From Mytilus californianus (taxonomy: Eukaryota; Mollusca; Bivalvia; Mytilida; Mytilidae), in NCBI RefSeq assembly GCF_021869535.1, contig NW_026262582.1:59284851-59348850 (forward strand): a stretch of DNA of 64,000 nucleotides, written 5' to 3'. The notes beneath the pieces are model-generated. The model was not told the origin of the DNA and searched no databases. It saw nothing but the letters and a program-made list of their open reading frames with translations. Positions 24,108 to 37,468 of this stretch are shown piece by piece (positions within the stretch are counted from its first letter, which is position 1; each line of letters begins with the position of its first letter). The position numbers and the translations under genes are program-made.

Positions 24108-25873
24108 TTATAGGAAATATGTCTGCCGAATTATGTTTGAGATAAATAAAAGAAAAACATATACTTTGTTAACTTGCGTTGTTACAAAACGGCAATATTG
24201 ATATTAAATATTCGAACAACCAGTTTGCCTTAGACAACTGTAAATCTTCCAAAGTTTTATAAATAAAAGTTAAAGAATGAAAACATAAATTTAAACAAAC
24301 CTGTAGTCATATGTCTTTAAACCAGCTGTATGTTCGAACATTTACATGAAACATTCAAAAGCTACATACACTATTCCGAAACTGAAATGCGTGATGCAAA
24401 TTTTGTTTTGTTTATTTTTTAGTTACTGATAAATGTGTGTATCTGTTTGCGTAATGTCCTAGCTTTCGACTCGAAGACTTTCGTAAATGTTTTATTCATC
24501 AAAACATCTGTCTTCCGTCCAAATGGATGATGATATATGTAATACTGTATAATAAACTGTACAAAGAATTGTCGTGTTACTCATGAGAGATAAACATTAT
24601 ACATTTTCCCACTAAATCTTATTTAAAATTATTCTCTATGATGGCTTTCTGAGACCATTTGTAAATGCATAATTAATTTTTCAGTTTGTGACTAGAAAAC
24701 AGAATCAACAGGGTAGTGTTTGTAGTTAAAGTCAAATCATTTATTCACGACCTGTAATTTGTTATACGTAATGACTTATCATATCACCACTATGCATGGA
24801 TCCGCAGAACAAAACATTATAGACAACACTATGATGATTAAGTCATCAGTGACATGCAATTATCAAATGCAATAACAATATGATATGCCGTTTGTCGTTA
24901 AAACATTAATATCTGTTGTTATAACCGGAATGAATAACATATCAATTAGTTTCTTATATGTCGTTAGATGTATAAACCAAACTGTTTTCTTTTTTTGAGA
25001 CATACTTCTAGCAACATTTACCTACTGCATTGTTTTGTTGATATTATTGGTTTTAGAATATGTCTTTTTTTAGTATTTTTATTACATGGTTTGTTCTGTT
25101 AAATATTGTGGTTGTTTGAATTCTTTTGTTTGCTTCTGTTTCATGTTGTGTATGTGCCATTGTTATAGCCGTTTAGAACAGTTATGTCCATAGAAATAAG
25201 AAGATGTGGTATGAGTGACAACTCTCCATCCAAGTCACAATGTGTAAAAAGTAAACAATTAAAGGTCAACGTATGGTCTTCAACATGGAGCCTTGTCTCA
25301 CATCGGACAACATGCTATAAAGGGCCCAAAAATGAATATTGTAAAGCAATTCAAACAGAAAAAACAACGGTCTGATCTATATAAAAAACGAGAAACGAGA
25401 AGCACTTAAGAACCACATCAACAGACGACAACCGCTAAAACAGGTTCATGTACGTTTTTTGTTTTGCCTTGTGTGTGTTTATTAGTTGTTTTTTGTTTTT
25501 GTTTTTTTAATTATTTGTGCTGAGTTTTGAAAGGGATGAGTATTTGGGATTAGTGTTTTCTTCATATTCAAGTATATCGTTTCAGATTTATTTAACACAC
25601 ATCGCCAATTATTATAAATGGGACTGTGTGGCTCTGATGTTTGTTTTCAAATAATATAACACGAATATCTGGACTGTAAAACTTTAAACATGTACAAATC
25701 ATTAAAAGAACAATATGTCGTATCACACTCTGTTGGAAAAAAAAAGATTTGTAATCGGATGATAGTATTATTCTTTCAAACGGAAAAGAAAGACCACAAA
25801 TATGAATACACATTGACTGTTTAATAAGATAAGATAATTTGCTATATATTTCTCGTTTCCACAAAGTCATGAT
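24108..25873 (+). repeat. Duplication unit 2, right part (pairs with 14521-16263)
   Basis: Collinear with 14521-16263, with base changes and small indels spread throughout. It includes the matching interspersed repeat at 25190-25445. After about 25873 the sequence no longer matches the start of a further unit, so there is no third copy. Confidence 0.85.
25190..25445 (-). repeat. Mussel interspersed repeat (unit 2 copy)
   Basis: Matches 15594-15855, but lacks 'ccaatgaga' between 'gtatgagtg' and 'caactctccatccaagtcac'. This is a small deletion compared with the unit 1 copy. Confidence 0.65.
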
Positions 25874-27373
25874 TTCAGAGGATATTTTACTTTACACATA
25901 TGTCTACGGTATACACATTATTGAACAAAAAAATGTAAAGAAGATACTTCCTGCGCGTTCAATATACCTCCAGTTGACATATCAGAGGAGATATGTACTT
26001 AAACATAAAGCAAATAACCCTAGAGGATAAACATGCACAAAGTTCTCCGATCGATGTTTAATCAATTAATGTAATCTAACACATGGACATATGAAGCTAC
26101 TTAAATTGCTAACAGTACATGTTTAGTTAAATCTGATTGAGTTTATGAGGCATGGTTGTTAGCATTTGTTGCTGTTATACAACTTCATCATTCACGATTT
26201 GACGCACTCAAACCTAGTTTATAATTCATTTATAATCACACATTTTTTTTTAATTCAGACTACAGGTTTTCTGTAAAATGTCCTTTTTTTATTTTCGTTC
26301 TTTTTCAAACGATTTGTTTTTTCAAGATTCAGATAAATGGCGAATGAAGAAATACTTTTTTAACAGTAAAGCAATGAAATTGCACATAGCAAAGACATAA
26401 CCTAGATTGGTATTATGTAAATACAACACTAATGGCGGTGTGATGATTATATCATTAAATTATCACTCTAACCAACTTCGAAAATCTCAACTGATCAGCG
26501 TGAAACGATGAATTATCATACAAAAAACATGACAGATCAAAAGAAAGTTTGAGATAAAAAGAGGACATATCTAATGTAGACATGCACGTTTTTTTGGAAA
26601 TTGACAAATACTGATTTAAATTTACACATATGTCAATATTTATCCGTAAAGGAAAACAAACCAAAATAAAGCCTATCCCCTCTAATCAGCATTGTATAAC
26701 AGCTCATTTGAAAGAACAAAATCATTGATCAGAGGTCACTGTTCGTTAATACGTTACCTTATATGGAAAAAAAGACTGGTCTCGAGAGAGGATCATAAAT
26801 ATGTGCAGAGAATGAGATTAAAAATTATATAGGAACGGAAGACAGTCTGAACTTTCTGTACTGTTGATGACAAAACCTAATAATATTGGTTAATTCTTCA
26901 AAAATGATATGATACATGTTAGCTGTCACTGTTCTGAAAAGACTATCTCTAATTATGGTTGTAAAACAATCTTAACTGTACATCATTCTTTTGTTTCAGA
27001 TCGTTGATATTAGACAAAAGGCATGACATTTGTGATTACCAGAAGATTAATTCATTTTAAAGAAATTTGCACCTTTAAATGTATCATAATTTTACATCAA
27101 TTCGAGTTTGTCCTTATTCGAAAGAGAAAATACAATAATTGTATACGGTATTTGTTTACTTATCACCACACATATAAAGGTAGGTTAAAAACAAAAGATA
27201 TTTGATAGGCTACACATCAGATGTTTGGTTAAAAAAAGTATTCATTTTTATCATTAAAACCATCAGAGTTCTAAGTACAGAACATTTTGTAATGCGTTAG
27301 TTTGTCATACACAGTTTTATTATGATCTTCATTACACTAAAATAGGCTTAGACTTAAACAGATTCACATAAAT
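25874..27373. other. No recognised feature
   Basis: AT-rich sequence with no recognised domain or repeat. Open frames of about 60-70 codons (such as 26455-26664, minus) show no family resemblance. Confidence 0.45.
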
Positions 27374-27620
27374 GGATTGATTGACTGTTAGTGTTTAGCG
27401 CCACTTTCAAAATGCTTGGCTTTATCATGACAGCCAGATTTATTAGCGTAGGAAATCGGACGGAGTGCCCGTAGAGAACCATCATACTTCGGGAGGAAAA
27501 CAGACAATTGTAGTCAATAAAGACTTGAGTCGAACATACCTGCCAAGTGCAGAGCTTGACAGGGGTGTGATTTCAGTAGATCAAGTTTCAAATAAATATT
27601 AGCCTTTAAAGAATCATGAC
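27374..27620 (-). mobile_element. Decayed tRNA-type SINE, 5'-truncated
   Basis: Read on the minus strand, the sequence runs from a degraded promoter region (about 27600, around 'gaaatcacacccct' where a B box would lie) through 'cttggcaggtatgttcgact' and 'ttgactacaattgtctgttt', then 'ggttctctacgggcactccg', to 'gaaagtggcgctaaacacta' and a short 'caatcaat'-type tail ending near 27374. This order matches a SINE family widespread in bivalves, which I recall as having a conserved central domain (MetaSINE type). The 5' tRNA-like part is truncated. The family name is from memory. Confidence 0.6.
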
Positions 27621-27669
27621 TGTACTTAAGTTCTTGCTACTTGGTGGATACTACAACTAAAACATAACA

Positions 27670-27738
27670 TAGCGCTAAAACAGAACAAAATATAGCGTTG
27701 AAACAGAACAAAATAAAGCGCTTAAACAGAACAAAATA
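27670..27738 (+). repeat. Three 23-bp tandem repeats
   Basis: Units at 27670-27692, 27693-27715 and 27716-27738, each of the form 'agcg.t.aaacagaacaaaa' plus 'ta', with one to three differences. Confidence 0.85.
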
Positions 27739-30700
27739 AAGAAAGATAATACAAACCTCATAAATTATTTAAAAAATAAAGTGCCATCATACATCGTGGA
27801 ACAGATGTGAGGATAAGAAATTGGCCTACGATCTGATATAATACACTAATGTAGTCTCCGGATCTCCGGCGAAGCAGATAATAACGTTGATTCATGGACT
27901 GCAAATTTATGCAATCATCTAAAAACTTTGATTTTAACAATTATTTAAATTGTTCTCGTACAAAGTGACTATGTGTCAAGTTCTCAATATGCAATACCTG
28001 TAATGAACATAAAAGACAATAGTGAGGCACCAATATCCTTGTGAGACCCCCCTAACATCCCAATTTGAAAAAAAATGATGCATAAGACAATATCTCCTAA
28101 GTCGATCACATACTTTAAAAGTGGATGTACCGAATCTTTGTTGTTATATACTTACACTGTTTCATAATTAAAAAAGCAAACTGATAATGTCTTTGTGATT
28201 TGGTCTCTTATTATAGTGTTACAATAACTTTCGCTTTATGGGATCTTGCTGTGTAATATTTAGAGCTTAACTTGGATAATGCCATAGTTCTCCCATTCTG
28301 GCTTCTTTTTCATTTTAATGCCTGTTTACCTCATACAATTGATTTTTTATACGTTATCGTTAAGGAAAACTTAAGGACGTAGAGTTCAAGTTTCAAATTT
28401 AACAAACAGTAGCCTGCATACCTCACGCTGCATTCAACTTGTTAAACTAACTAAGTATGTAAATCTATACTGATATAGTTTCGTTAATGTTTGTTATCGC
28501 AGTGCGAAAACGATGAATCCTTGCAAAGTTGTACTTCAAAATTAATACTGTAATGTTAACGATATATCATTTTGATGTAGAAATACCAGTCAATTATTTG
28601 TTTATTAATAAAAAAAGCAACAATCAATCGATCAAAATCAAAATGATGACACAGTCACTTGTAGTCATATGTTTGGAAAATGTAATACTGAAATGACATA
28701 CTAGACATGTGACATATATGCGGTACAATTACATAATTCCATGTGTCAGTCATCATTTGATTAAATGTCTTATTTTCTTTTAAATCAATTGAATATAACC
28801 GAGTTCATAATATTATATGACCTGAATAAATTGTCATTGGGCCTATCAAACCTTTTGATTTTTGTAAATGTCTATCACATCTGTCTGTTTTGTGGAAGAT
28901 GTTTCACTGTATACTTCTTGTCTTGGCATAGTATGGAATCGCATGGTGTGATGCAGAGCTATAAGGAAATGCTTATCTTGTCAGCACAACCTTTTGCAGT
29001 TCTCCTTTTCTGTTAATGGTCTTTTCCACTTGCCTCTGGAAACACCTTATGGTTTGTTTCTGATTAATTGTTTTTCTTTCACCAATTTTTCAATATGAAA
29101 TTATTGTTTGTTTCGCAAGATATCGAACAAATGTTCGGCAAATGATATCGAACAGTTAATACCCCTGTGTAAATGTAGACTTTTTACGGTGAAAGTTATC
29201 GCTACTCTTTTGCAACCATTAAAGAAATAAAAAAAATGTGATTTCCATATTGTTCGTATTATTTTGATGATGTTCTATTAAATTTTGTCCGATGCAATCT
29301 GGGATGTATGAGTGTAATGCATAAACTAAGGCTATTTAGATCTATGACCATATGATTTGATCCTTGACCATAAAAAAAGAATTGGAGGTCAATATCAAAG
29401 GTCAATGTCGAGTTTTAAAATTTTTGGATTGCTTTATTTACAGGTAATCCTTCAGAAAATATAGGAGTCATCGATAAAATATTTTTATATCATATCACAA
29501 CTTCAAAACATTTGTGTACTTCCTATGTGAGTTATGTCACCTGAGATATTTGAAAGTAGCTGTTTTGCAGTTTACTCGTAATATATCATCAGAATGTTTT
29601 GTTTAGTTTTAACCGAAGTGATTTTGAGACTCTATATGAAAATAATTTTCCTTTTTGTGCTTGACATGAAGGCTATATAAGTGTAACTCATGAACCGTAT
29701 AACTGATTGTATTTTAATTTGAGATTGATGACCGATTACTTTGAAATTGAGGTCAAGGTCAAAGCTAAATTTGATGGTTTAGATTTTTAGATATGCTATA
29801 ATGGTATATACAAAAGCTATTGCTTTTTTTGCATTGGATTGGGAAACAAATGACCAGGACATGTTAACCGGAAGGAACCTATTGTAAACCGAAAATAACA
29901 TTTTTGTTTGCATTATCATCAGGTATCAGTACATAGAGACCGTCAATCGTCGGAATCAGTGTTCAGTAAACTTTCATATCAAAGAGAAGCGGCATTTAAA
30001 CCGGAAGTAGCAAAGTATCACCTTATATCAAACAAAAGTGCAAAGAAGGCATATATTTTTGGAATTATTGTGAAATAACCTATCACATAAATCAAAATTA
30101 AATTTGTTCAACCGGAAGTTATTAATTACACACATGTCTCCATTATGTCATGAATCATTGTGAAATAATAAACAAGTTCGTCAAAGTTGAACTTGCCTTT
30201 GAGCCGGAACCTGTTATTATTCCACACTTTTTCTTTGAAGTTGAAAGACCTTTAATTGCTCTGCGATTATTTTGTTTTTAATAGTACTTTGATTTGCATA
30301 TTCTTAACATAATAATGACATTTAAACATCCGTTTTCTTGTTTCTTGTCAATATTGTTTTTCAATGCACTTTGACTAAAGGCAAATCAAGCTATTGCCTA
30401 CCAAAAATAGAAACAAAAATCAGATCTTTACGAGAAGCCATTGTTACAATGTTTTTATTTTGTTCTTTCTTTGTGTGTGGAATATACACTCTTATTGGTA
30501 ATATATCTATATGAAACGTAGATGTTTGTTGTTTTCTTCTATCAATTTTGTCGATCCTTCTAGATCTTTGTCAAGGTTTAAAACATACATTTGTAACTCA
30601 ATGTATGCTATTAAAATAAGTTTTATTTACCGATTGGTAGATGCGAAAGTACAGTATTGATTCTTATGTTTTGGAATGAATGACTTGCTTTCATTCAAAT

Positions 30701-31374
30701 GCATTGGGTCAGCGTTTAATGGTACAATTTTTATATTCTACTACTTGATGAACGGGTACTTGAAGATACACTATCGACGCACTTTGTTTTACTCCCTTAA
30801 ACATGTTTGTGAGCACTCAACCCTCCCAATACCTAATGGTACAACAGGACAACATAAGAACAGGCTCTATAAAGTAGTAACCTTTGGCAAGTTGGCCTAC
30901 AGAAATACACAACGCCATAGGGAAAGGACGTCGATTAGCGACCGGATTTGGATAAGATTCAATCATGTATGTGTACATCAGTAAAAACATTTTGATCTAA
31001 ACAGCTCTTTTAAGACTGCTCCATAATTTAGTATGTTAGTTTCTTTCTTTTAGTCGGTTTCCAGACTTATCCACTGCGGTAAATTCAGTACCGTTCAAAT
31101 AATTCGCTTGTCGTCAATTACGATATGTTCAGTCTATGTTCACACTGTTCTGTAGCTATTATATACCTGTACACATCAAAATCATACTGAATTGTCTGAT
31201 GATCTACTAAACAGTTCTGAATTGACTGCAAGCAAATTGCTGAACAGTACTGAATTTAACGCAGATATTAAGTCTGAAAATTGACCGAAAGACTGCACGT
31301 GACTTAGATATGACTCATTGTTCTGACTTTTCAAATGATTTTAAGATCAAAATGACCGTTTAGCTATAAAACCA
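27739..31374. other. No recognised gene; weak low-copy similarity
   Basis: No coding domain recognised, including in the 102-codon frame at 30676-30984 (plus). Around 29280-29830 two stretches share 'gaggtcaa' phrases in similar order. From 29866 to 30205 'ccggaag' or a close variant recurs four times, suggesting an old degenerate repeat. Bases 31085-31160 resemble 9286-9355, the sequence just upstream of the degenerate LINE in the duplicated unit. Confidence 0.4.
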
Positions 31375-31545
31375 TGTTTTATCCACCGTTTTCAACATAA
31401 GGAAATGCCTGTACCAAGTCAGGAATGTTGTTTTCCATTCGTTTGATGTGTTTGAGCTTTTGATTTTGCCATTTGATAAGGAACTTTCCGTTTTGAATTT
31501 TCCTTGGAGTTCTGTATTTTTTTTTATTTTACTTTTTAGAACTAC
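31375..31545 (+). mobile_element. PLE family B, 3' end only
   Basis: This shares with 46500-46650 the phrases 'aaggaaatgcctgtaccaag', 'gttttccattcgtttgatgt' and 'gtttgagcttttgatttt', then a 'ccatttgataag' box and 'gaattttccttggagtt'. No coding part remains. Confidence 0.65.
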
Positions 31546-31999
31546 ACATTTATATTTAGAATATTTAACAGTGATATATTCAAATTGAAATACGGTTTCC
31601 TGTGCAACGATATTTTTATCATAGTTATGCTGACCCTTCTTTTGAAGTATGTCATTAAATTCAACCAAATCAATAATGCACTATACACGTAGCATCAGTT
31701 TAATATGTTTATGTTAATTTGCAGCAGTTAAATCATGTAAATAGAAAAAAAACCCTCTTTGTAATCACTTTAATATGCTCTGGTTTGTTTTCCGTGAACA
31801 GTTGGACTACAACCAAAACCTAGGGATTCAATCGAGAATTAAAATATTTGTTTCCTGTATCGAATATAATTTGTTTGAAGCAATGATATTGTGTGTTGTT
31901 AAAAAAATAAACCTGTCAGTGACCTTTCTTGAAAAACAAAAATTATGTAAATTCCTACGACAAAGCTTCAGCTACCAATATCTAACCGACATTGAAAGA

Positions 32000-32245
32000 C
32001 CATAATTGGTACTTAATGTCGTTAACCCCCATCCCCCCTGTAGTCCTTGCTAGACCACATTTGTTTTTTTTGGGGGGTTTTATTTTTGGTTTTTTTCACA
32101 TTGTATCTCATGTACCAGTGTTAACTCACCTCTACCTTTCTATGTACTATTTGCATATCTTTTTTGCATGTCATTGTCAGTACCTTTGATTGTATTGAAT
32201 TATAGAGAATAAAGAATGGTTGTTGTTGTTGTTGTTGTTGTATAA
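32000..32245 (+). mobile_element. Probable LINE 3' tail with TTG repeat
   Basis: An untranslated-looking stretch ending 'gagaataaagaatgg' followed by about seven TTG units (32217-32240). An AATAAA-like signal directly before a pure trinucleotide tail is typical of a non-LTR retrotransposon 3' end. No reverse transcriptase remains upstream, so only the tail is claimed. Confidence 0.5.
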
Positions 32246-35200
32246 GTTCAATGACTACTATAAATTATCTCCAGTTCAATTTCAGAAGAAAAGGGAAATT
32301 TAAAACAAAAAATCGGTATGTGTTATTGTCGACCTGACAACATCCATCGATGGTTATCGACACATATGGGTCTCTTTTGTCAATTGATGTTGTCATCCGA
32401 ATCTCACTGAGCTGATCTTCAGTTCACGGACAAGTATGTGTATGACTCATCAGTAACTCCTAAATAAAAAAAATAAAAATAAAGAAATTTAAAAAAAACC
32501 CAGCCAAATTAAGAAAATTTTGAAAGAGCATTGAGGACCCAAAATTCCGAAAGGTTTTGCTAAAAACAACTAAGGTAATCTATACCTGCAGTAGTAAGTA
32601 TTAGCATTTCTAAACATTTGTTAGATATGCGTTTCTGCCATAAAAAGTAATTAATAAGGGGATAAGTTGTGTTTTGAATGATAAACTGTGTTTTGAATGA
32701 TAAACTAGGTATTGTTTTGTTTTCTCTTTCCTTTTAATTTAGTTTTATGTCCATGCTTTCAGTATAATTTCCGATTGGTGTCTTTGCTTACTTTTATTGT
32801 ATCTGCTAAAAAAAACATAACTGATCAAATATTGAAAAAAGAGGACTGACCTTACGGTTGTATGAATTATTACATTGCACTAATGGGGTTTCAATATCGT
32901 CTTATATGAAAATTGCTTATAGCATTCTTTGAGGAAATTCATTTCCCTGGTATTACTCTGTCATATGAAAAACATACGATTAATCTGTCAACTTTGCGGA
33001 TATCGTCTTGACGAGATAAACACCCATTACTTACCAGCAATATGTTCTCTTCCTTCTCAATAATTAAAAGATATGACAAATTGCTTCTGTAAATCAATTC
33101 TGTACGTAAGGTTTTTCTAATGGACAATGACTGTTTAGATAACCTTGAAATAAGTATACACTGGCGAAAAAAGAACATTGGAAGATGGTTTTAGGTAAAA
33201 TTGATGTGCCAGTTCACTGTTGCGTACTGCGTGTTGAATTTGTACATTTCTCCAAATCTTACGATATGCAAAAGAAACAATTAACTTGCAACCATTTCAC
33301 CATACCTGAAATAAGAGTATCAGATCCCTCACAGCACTGTTCAAAATAACCAAATTTTTATTCTGGAAACGATGTAAATTTGGCGAATTAAACGTAAAGT
33401 TCACATACTGCAATGCATGAATTTTTCTCTATAAATTCAATGTTTATTGGTATAATATTAAACCGGAAATAGAACACCTTGTAAGCATATTCGATTATAA
33501 AGTGTAACGTTTCTACAGTCATGGTTAAACACCTATTCAATTATGTTCGATTTGGTGATATGATATACAATAACAATACATTTTACACCCAATCAAATTT
33601 GATAAGTTGTGCTTTTCTTTCCTGTACAAATGCAAAGCTTAATGATAAAAAAGTCCAGAAATTAATGTTGTATAAAATAGAACAAACATGACTGCACACT
33701 GCAATAACCACTAGGCAAACATTCATGTGAATGGTGTTAATCGTAGTAAAATTCATTAAAAAAAAGCAAAAAAAGGCTATCATTTTCAAAACGATAAGAC
33801 GCCATTCATTGATTGGAACAGTAATAATTTCTATGAAACATATAGATAAACAAAAATGAAAAGCGAAGAATGAGCTGGCAAACTTTTCTGATACGGGACA
33901 TTATATTTTACATTATAAAAAATCTTTTTAACTACAGGACTATTTACAAGGACATTATTGATCGATGCACAATTGTCGATACAGACAAAACATACAGTTC
34001 TGTATTTCTAAAAGATTTTCTTTATTGATAAGACCTTAAATGTATAAATTCACATATGTTAACATAAAAATGAACCAACTATATCTGTATCATATTTGAC
34101 GAATTAACAATATTGCCTGTCAGGTGAATTATTGTGAACAAAACTCACAAGCTATGTACAACCCTTTCGGGACAACACTGCAAACTACTAACAAAAAACC
34201 AATACAATTAATTATTGATATACAAAATAAAGCAGATATGCACCAAAACAAACTAATAAGACACTCAGATAAATAAAAATAAGAAACAGTGCACTCATGC
34301 CTATTTTCAATTCCATATGCACATCAAGGATAGAAGGCGCTTTACCTAGTATGCCAGACGCCTTTTTCGGCAATACCATATTCATCAGAAACAGTCCATT
34401 CAAACCGTTTGAAAGGCCAATGCAATGATGCGGAAACTAGTGTACGAATATATTTTTAAAGTGTAATAAGTTGTTAAACTATTGCTTGGTTTAAAATAAA
34501 AGGTTGTTTTTATTTATTTGCACATACGTAGTTTGTGTTGAAGAACATTTTTATTATTGGCATAGCAGTATCACAATACTTTTACCGAAGATTCACTGAA
34601 TAACACATGCCTTGTGACAACACAAAGATTTGATAGTTACAGAGTGAGATAGAGATATGCAAAATTATCAGTGTAGATTGTTATTTTGAATTGATGTCAG
34701 AATATATTCCAAAGCACGAAAACTGCGACATAAGTTATAATGAGCGCGGAAGGGATTAAAAAACAAGTTATATGTAAAATTCTTATGGGTATCTATTCAA
34801 CACATGATAGTATTCTCAATAAGACAATATTATACTTCGGGAACTTGTAAAATGTCATCTTGCAAGTGACAAAGGAAATAATATCACCAGACAAATTGAT
34901 TTTAGGGGATAAAATGTGTATCTTATTAATTACAGAAGTAATGTTTAAATGACTTCTTGTACAAACAAGAATTGCATTGGAATAAATATGCAAACCAATA
35001 TTGTGGTTGTTGTTTATACATACATAGAATAATACCCTTAATAGTTAACTGATGATAGGAAAGGACAATATTCTTAAAACATAGATTAAAATATTGCAAT
35101 TTTGATCATGTTAACAGTAATTTATTTTCACGCAGAACACATCTGAGTTCCGATGTTAACACGACGAATTCTGTAGCAAAAACACTCATGTGTAGTTTCA

Positions 35201-36107
35201 AACTTCTATGTACATAATAGTATACACCTATTAAATGGTTATGAGGACAATAACAAGTGTGTTGCCCCTGAAATAACAACTATTGCTCATGGCGAACGTT
35301 ACATGTTTTATTATACCAAACAATCAAACTTTCAAAGAAATCTACATATATATTACCTCCTTGCAAAACAAATAGTCCCATGAACATTTAAATCCTGTGT
35401 TAGAAGGCAATATTGTATTTTATTTAATCAAAAGTGGGGATATTTTAGTCTAAATTGCCATTCATATGCATATGGTTCATAACTAAACTATATTACCGTG
35501 TACCAAAGTATTAATAGATGATGAAGACGATGACAGATCATCATCATGCAGTTGTTAGATATTTGTTCTAATACAATGTAACTTGCATGTATATTTCTTT
35601 TTTTTACAGCATTTGTTCCGGCTAAGAACTTTATTAATTTGAACAAATTTAGACGATATCTATGTTATCAGTTCATATGTGCGACATAAAAGGGATTTAA
35701 ATTTACCTTGCGAACAAGCCCAAACAACGAGAAAAGTTAATGAAAAACAAGTATGACAAAGCTATTTATTAAGCGTTATAGTCTTTGAAATTGTTAGCTT
35801 GCAAAGAGTCTGTGAAAGGATTGTGAAATTAGAAAGCAAAAGTATTTCATCCTTTTAAAAAAAACAAAAAAAAAACATATCAAGGTTGAATACTAAATAC
35901 TATTTACAGATGGTTAAGATACGGGTAAACTTTCTCAACCTAATGCCATCACAACATTCATGTTTGTCATTAATCAAATTGCTCTCAAATACACTTTTTA
36001 TGCATTACTGTTTTGCAATAAAGTGTATTTGTTCTTTTGACAGTTATTACTGTGCTTATTTCACAATGTTATTTGTTCCTTGTTATTTGTCCTTCTCGGG
36101 AATGGCT
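32246..36107. other. No recognised gene; small repeat fragments
   Basis: At 32520-32580 'gcattgaggacccaaaattc' is followed by 'cgaaaggttttgc', a phrase recurring at 61733-61766 and known to me from mussel repeats. At 34310-34395 (minus) there is a 'gccgaaaaaggcgtctggca' repeat motif common in molluscs; the 63-codon frame over it (34212-34403) is not a gene. A minus-strand open stretch at 33050-33178 is followed by a perfect GTAAGT (minus, near 33037-33042), but I recognise no protein there. Confidence 0.4.
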
Positions 36108-37468
36108 AAATAAAGGCAAAAATAGTATATCGCTGTTCAATAGTCATAAATCGATTAAGCGAAAACAAATCCGGGTCACAAACCAAAACCGAGGGAAATA
36201 CATCAACTATAAGAGGAAAACAACGGAACGACAGAAACACTGAACTGCTACAAAAACAAACACCAACATACATAGAAACGGACTATTTGATAACATCCGT
36301 GGCATAGAAAGGGAGATTGAAGATGAGATGATGGGTTGAACCTGGTTTTATGGCGCTAGTCAAACCGCCCGCTTATATGGCAATGTTAAAAATACCGCTA
36401 AAATACAACATTACGTGACAGGAATACAGTACAAATAGAGCAAGAACACTCAGGACAATGAAATACAAAAATGAATAATATAAAAGTATATTACAACATG
36501 TAAACCACAGAATAACAACGGACACCTCCCATTAATCCATCAATTAATCTAATTGGTGTTATTATGTATTTTCTAACCAATGCAAGAATATCAATATAGA
36601 ATGGTGTTAGTAATAGTGTAATAATTTTTAATTTTTAACCTTGTCGGTTTTCTTCTAAATCAAAACTGTGTAAAAGCAAATAAATCCTGTGCATATAGTT
36701 GCTTTAAACTAAAAATCATATAAATGAACTAGCTGATTAATTATCTTAACTTTTACATACATATAGAAAAAATAGAATTGAAACCTTAAACGATAAGGCA
36801 TAACACAATATCCAACCAGATTTACAAAAGAAACATCATAACAAAATACATGAATGTTGGATGTATAAATACCGAGACACGTCTAATAGCAATGCGAATT
36901 CACACTCGGCAAAACTGTCATATTCGGGAATAGGTCACGTTCGGTACTTAGAAGACCAGACGACGTAGATGGTAAATCACAATCTAAGACGTGGTAAAAA
37001 TGTCGTTAGTTAGTTTAGATACAGACACATCGTTTAGATCAACCAATTTGTGATGGTGTCCATAAAATTTACGGAGTGTCATTTTTTATCTTTTCTCCTC
37101 ATAACTCTGTTGGAGCAGTTTCTTCGTAAGGGGCACACTCCTGTATATGAAGTCCGTATAGTGTGAACATGCACGAGCATAACGTATCAACTGAGATATG
37201 TAAACACCATACGATGGGGCAGAGTGTATGTTACTGCTGAGAAATGGGAAATTGATAATTTGGAAATTGAAATCGTCCCGTTTGTCATTGTGTCAATATT
37301 GAGGAAAAAATCAAGGTATGAAACAGTTCTTCTAGTATCAGTAGTATCCGTTAATTTTAAGTTCACTGGGATATATGAGATGTAAGTACTGACTGAAATA
37401 TGGGTTATTCAGTGATAGGACATCATCAATATATATTGAAAAGTAAAATTAAAGAATTTCGCTTGGTG
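36108..37468 (-). pseudogene. PLE family A, 5'-truncated copy with terminal repeat
   Basis: A minus-strand relic covering the end of the reverse transcriptase and the 3' terminal repeat. Near 37430-37460 is the region of the catalytic box; the first catalytic Asp is lost in a frame change ('QYILMMSY'). Then follow 'TRRTVSYLDFFLNID' (about 37300-37345), 'ISISKLSISHFSAVTYTLP' (about 37225-37285) and a 'LRKFYGHHHKLVDL' block (about 37045-37090). The terminal repeat occupies 36108-36530. It matches 47688-48255 and runs about 90 bases further, to 'cagcgatatactattt'. About 240 bases at 36540-36785 have no match in the other copies and may be a later insertion. Confidence 0.8.

Larger units (their letters stand above)
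16264..25873 (+). repeat. Tandem segmental duplication, copy 2
   Basis: Second, directly adjacent copy of the duplicated unit: 16264-22095 matches 4897-10425 and 24108-25873 matches 14521-16263. Differences from copy 1 include a solo Penelope-type terminal repeat (17645-18109), a 34-base local duplication (16947-17014), a 20-base insertion at about 18119-18138, single instead of double copy of the 263-base unit, and a 2 kb segment (22096-24107) with no counterpart in copy 1. Confidence 0.85.

Noticed and set aside
16264-25873. Inverted rather than direct duplication
   Set aside because: All aligned blocks run in the same direction and order, so the arrangement is direct tandem.
33037-33178. 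Minus-strand open stretch followed by GTAAGT as an exon
   Set aside because: Donor-like sequence is good, but the peptide shows no recognisable domain and GTAAGT occurs often by chance. It is mentioned only within the regional entry.
34212-34403. 63-codon minus-strand frame with a membrane-like end
   Set aside because: Its first half is a mollusc repeat motif ('gccgaaaaaggcgtctgg'), so it is not a gene.
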